Positions 62,511 to 64,000 of a stretch of 64,000 nt of DNA are shown here, one piece after another; position 1 is the stretch's first letter, and every line of letters begins with the position of its first letter. The position numbers and the translations under genes were made by a program. The notes under the pieces were generated by a model, which did not search any database, was not told where the DNA came from, and saw only the letters and a list, made by a program, of their open reading frames with translations. This stretch comes from Anoplopoma fimbria (lineage: Eukaryota; Chordata; Actinopteri; Perciformes; Anoplopomatidae): the NCBI RefSeq assembly GCF_027596085.1, contig NC_072471.1, positions 5,575,091-5,639,090 of the forward strand, read 5' to 3'.

Positions 62511-62946
62511 AAATTACGTTGGTCCAAAAATTCAGTCTCCCATTCATTGTACATGGAGCAGCTCTAGACTTTCACTTAATGTCTCCTTGTGTTTCCACAC
62601 TTCAACTGTGAAATGAGCATTTATTTGTTAATGCATCTGTTTTTATTTCGGCTGAGGTAGCGATTTCAGGGTTGCAAACATACATTTTTAAAACAAGAAA
62701 AAGCGCTGACTCCTAATGGCAAATCTTTGACTATGAGACAAATGTCAGCACTTTCAAATCGTCACATTAAAAAAGAAACACCTCCGATCGAGGTTTGCTC
62801 CTGGGGACTACAGCTTGTTCCTCATTAAGACACAAACTGAAGGTTGTCACACTAACATAGCTACAAAAGAAAACAAAATTACGTTGGTCCAAAAATTCAG
62901 TCTCCCATTCATTGTACATGGAGCAGCTCTAGACTTTCACTTAATG
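62511..62946. repeat. 71-bp exact direct repeat pair
   Basis: 62511-62581 and 62876-62946 are identical, beginning AAATTACGTTGGTCC. About 294 bp of unrelated sequence separates them. Confidence 0.95.
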
Positions 62947-63209
62947 ACATAACAAGGTTATCTCTGGTTTATGGCTCCCAAATATGGATTGGACTTTCAT
63001 TGGCCATAAAATAACATATTGGAATTCTTCATTTAGGTGGTGTAACCGTTTAAATCATTCATTTGATTTGGAATAAAGTAGAATTTAGCTTGCATTGGAA
63101 AGAGCTAAACCACACAATTGGGAAAATGAGATGCAAAACACTGTGGATGTACGTGTGAAAACGTGCATGACAGCTTCACTGTTTCCCCTGCGTGTTGACA
63201 TCACCGATC

Positions 63210-63298
63210 CACTACGGCCCCGCCTCCACACTCCGGTGATGCTGATCCCCTCCTTGCATCAGCACCATTTCTGGTATCCAGAGGGGGAGGGAAAAGAG

Positions 63299-63341
<43 letters not shown>

Positions 63342-63495
63342 ACCCAACCCCAGCAGTGCGTAAAGGCGTCAGACGGCCAGAGCATCCCCGTTACGCACTG
63401 TCCAGAGGCCCCATCGACGTTTTTGCAGCGCCAGAAACCAGCTGAAGAAGAAGAAGTCACCACAGTCGGGCACACGGCCACGTTTGCAGTCAGTA
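63210..63495 (+). promoter_or_regulatory. iqsec3: iqsec3 proximal promoter / 5' UTR
   Basis: Contains a GC box (GGCCCCGCCTCC at 63216-63227) and a (GA)n tract. GC content is higher than upstream, and it leads directly into the iqsec3 ATG at 63496. No TATA box is obvious. The transcription start is not visible; the role is inferred from position. Confidence 0.45.
63302..63339. repeat. (GA)n microsatellite in the iqsec3 5' region
   Basis: About 19 uninterrupted GA units ending 157 bp before the iqsec3 start codon, so probably in the 5' UTR or core promoter. GAGA tracts can be regulatory, but nothing here proves it. Confidence 0.95.
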
Positions 63496-64000
63496 ATGGA
63501 GAGCCTGCTGGATAATCCAATGAAAGCCGTGCTTTACCTGAAGGAGCTCACCACTATCGTCCAGAACCAGCAAAGCCTGATCCAGACGCAGCGCCAACGC
63601 ATCGACGAACTCGAGAGGAAGGTGGAGGACCTGATCGGAGAGAACCGACATCTGCGGGACCCCCATCACTACGTCCAGCAGCCTGCTCAGCTTCACCACC
63701 ACCACCACCACCCTCCGACTCACCGCAGCGCCAGTCCACAGGCGCCGGCCAACCTCCATCAGCACCCGGGGAGCAACAAAGCTGCGGCTCATCTCGGCCA
63801 GCAGGCGCAGCATCAGCATCAGCATCATCAGCATCAGCATCAGCAGCAGCCTCCTCCTCCTCCTCCTCCACCGCAGCAGCATCAGCAGCAGATCCCCGGT
63901 CTATCGGCCCAGCCTCAGCAGCATCCGACCCCTCCTGCGCCGTCCTCCCACCACCCGCAGCAGCTCCAGCTCGTCCCCACCTCGCCGCAGTCACCCAAAG
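63496..64000 (+). CDS. iqsec3: IQ motif and SEC7 domain-containing protein 3, first coding exon, runs off the window
   Basis: The first 168 codons of a longer protein. The N-terminus [19 protein letters not shown], followed by [20 protein letters not shown], is the conserved IQSEC3 (SynArfGEF) coiled coil at residues 1-55. In mammals IQSEC3 is an Arf6 guanine nucleotide exchange factor at inhibitory synapses that binds gephyrin; the IQ, SEC7 and PH domains come later and are outside this window. After the coiled coil the sequence becomes low-complexity: a six-histidine run, CAT/CAG-coded His-Gln repeats, an eight-proline run, then Pro/Gln-rich sequence ending near TSPQSPK. The ATG has G at -3 and +4. 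The minus-strand ORFs over this exon are mirror images of its CAG/CCT repeats. Whether it is the a or b teleost copy cannot be told. Confidence 0.95.
   Translation, partial: MESLLDNPMKAVLYLKELTTIVQNQQSLIQTQRQRIDELERKVEDLIGENRHLRDPHHYVQQPAQLHHHHHHPPTHRSASPQAPANLHQHPGSNKAAAHLGQQAQHQHQHHQHQHQQQPPPPPPPPQQHQQQIPGLSAQPQQHPTPPAPSSHHPQQLQLVPTSPQSPK

Larger units (their letters stand above)
60685..63209. other. non-coding stretch upstream of iqsec3
   Basis: No gene seen. It contains a 23-base poly-A run (61775-61797), the perfect hairpin at 62190-62260 and the 71-bp direct repeats. Confidence 0.55.

Noticed and set aside
63490..63994. Long minus-strand ORFs over the iqsec3 exon
   Set aside because: Reverse readings of CAG/CCT repeats; the plus strand carries the conserved IQSEC3 N-terminus.

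Overview
The window looks like a piece of a teleost fish nuclear genome. The genes are split by GT-AG introns and encode vertebrate-specific proteins. CA/TG, GA and GATA microsatellites are dense. Several dispersed repeats have the look of familiar fish families: a Tc1-like MITE, a LINE tail ending in a (TTATC)n tract, the TTTAGCAGACGC...AAAGCGACTT module, and GCTAA-rich elements. Most of the 64 kb is non-coding.

Three genes are secure. (1) st8sia1 (GD3 synthase) is complete on the minus strand. Its five coding exons lie between 41887 and 34935, every splice junction is in phase, and they give a 335-residue protein. (2) A slow-type troponin I (tnni1-like) is complete on the plus strand. It has a non-coding first exon ending at 49959 and six coding exons between 50718 and 52242, giving 189 residues. 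(3) The first coding exon of iqsec3 starts at 63496 on the plus strand and runs off the end of the window. A fourth, moderately supported gene is an unrecognised 155-residue minus-strand ORF at 16843-17310. A 62-codon ORF at 42196-42384, head-to-head with st8sia1, is only a candidate.

Layout: 1-16.8 kb is non-coding, with a 20-bp-scale degenerate minisatellite and long dinucleotide tracts. 16.8-19.3 kb holds the orphan ORF, a SINE-like module, a palindromic GATA/TATC tract and two divergent CTCF-like motifs. 19.3-34.5 kb is non-coding with a LINE tail and decayed repeats. 34.5-42.7 kb is st8sia1 with its 5' minisatellite and a GC-rich, probably promoter, segment. 42.7-43.5 kb is a MITE cluster. 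43.5-49.9 kb is mostly empty and ends in a decayed inverted-repeat element just upstream of the troponin promoter. 49.9-52.5 kb is troponin I. 52.5-63.2 kb is non-coding with repeats and a perfect 33-bp hairpin. 63.2-64 kb is the iqsec3 promoter region and first coding exon.

The genes do not form a pathway: one makes ganglioside GD3, one is a sarcomere regulator and one is a synaptic Arf exchange factor. They are neighbours only. ST8SIA1 and IQSEC3 both lie on human 12p, so those two may reflect old synteny, while TNNI1 is on human 1q.
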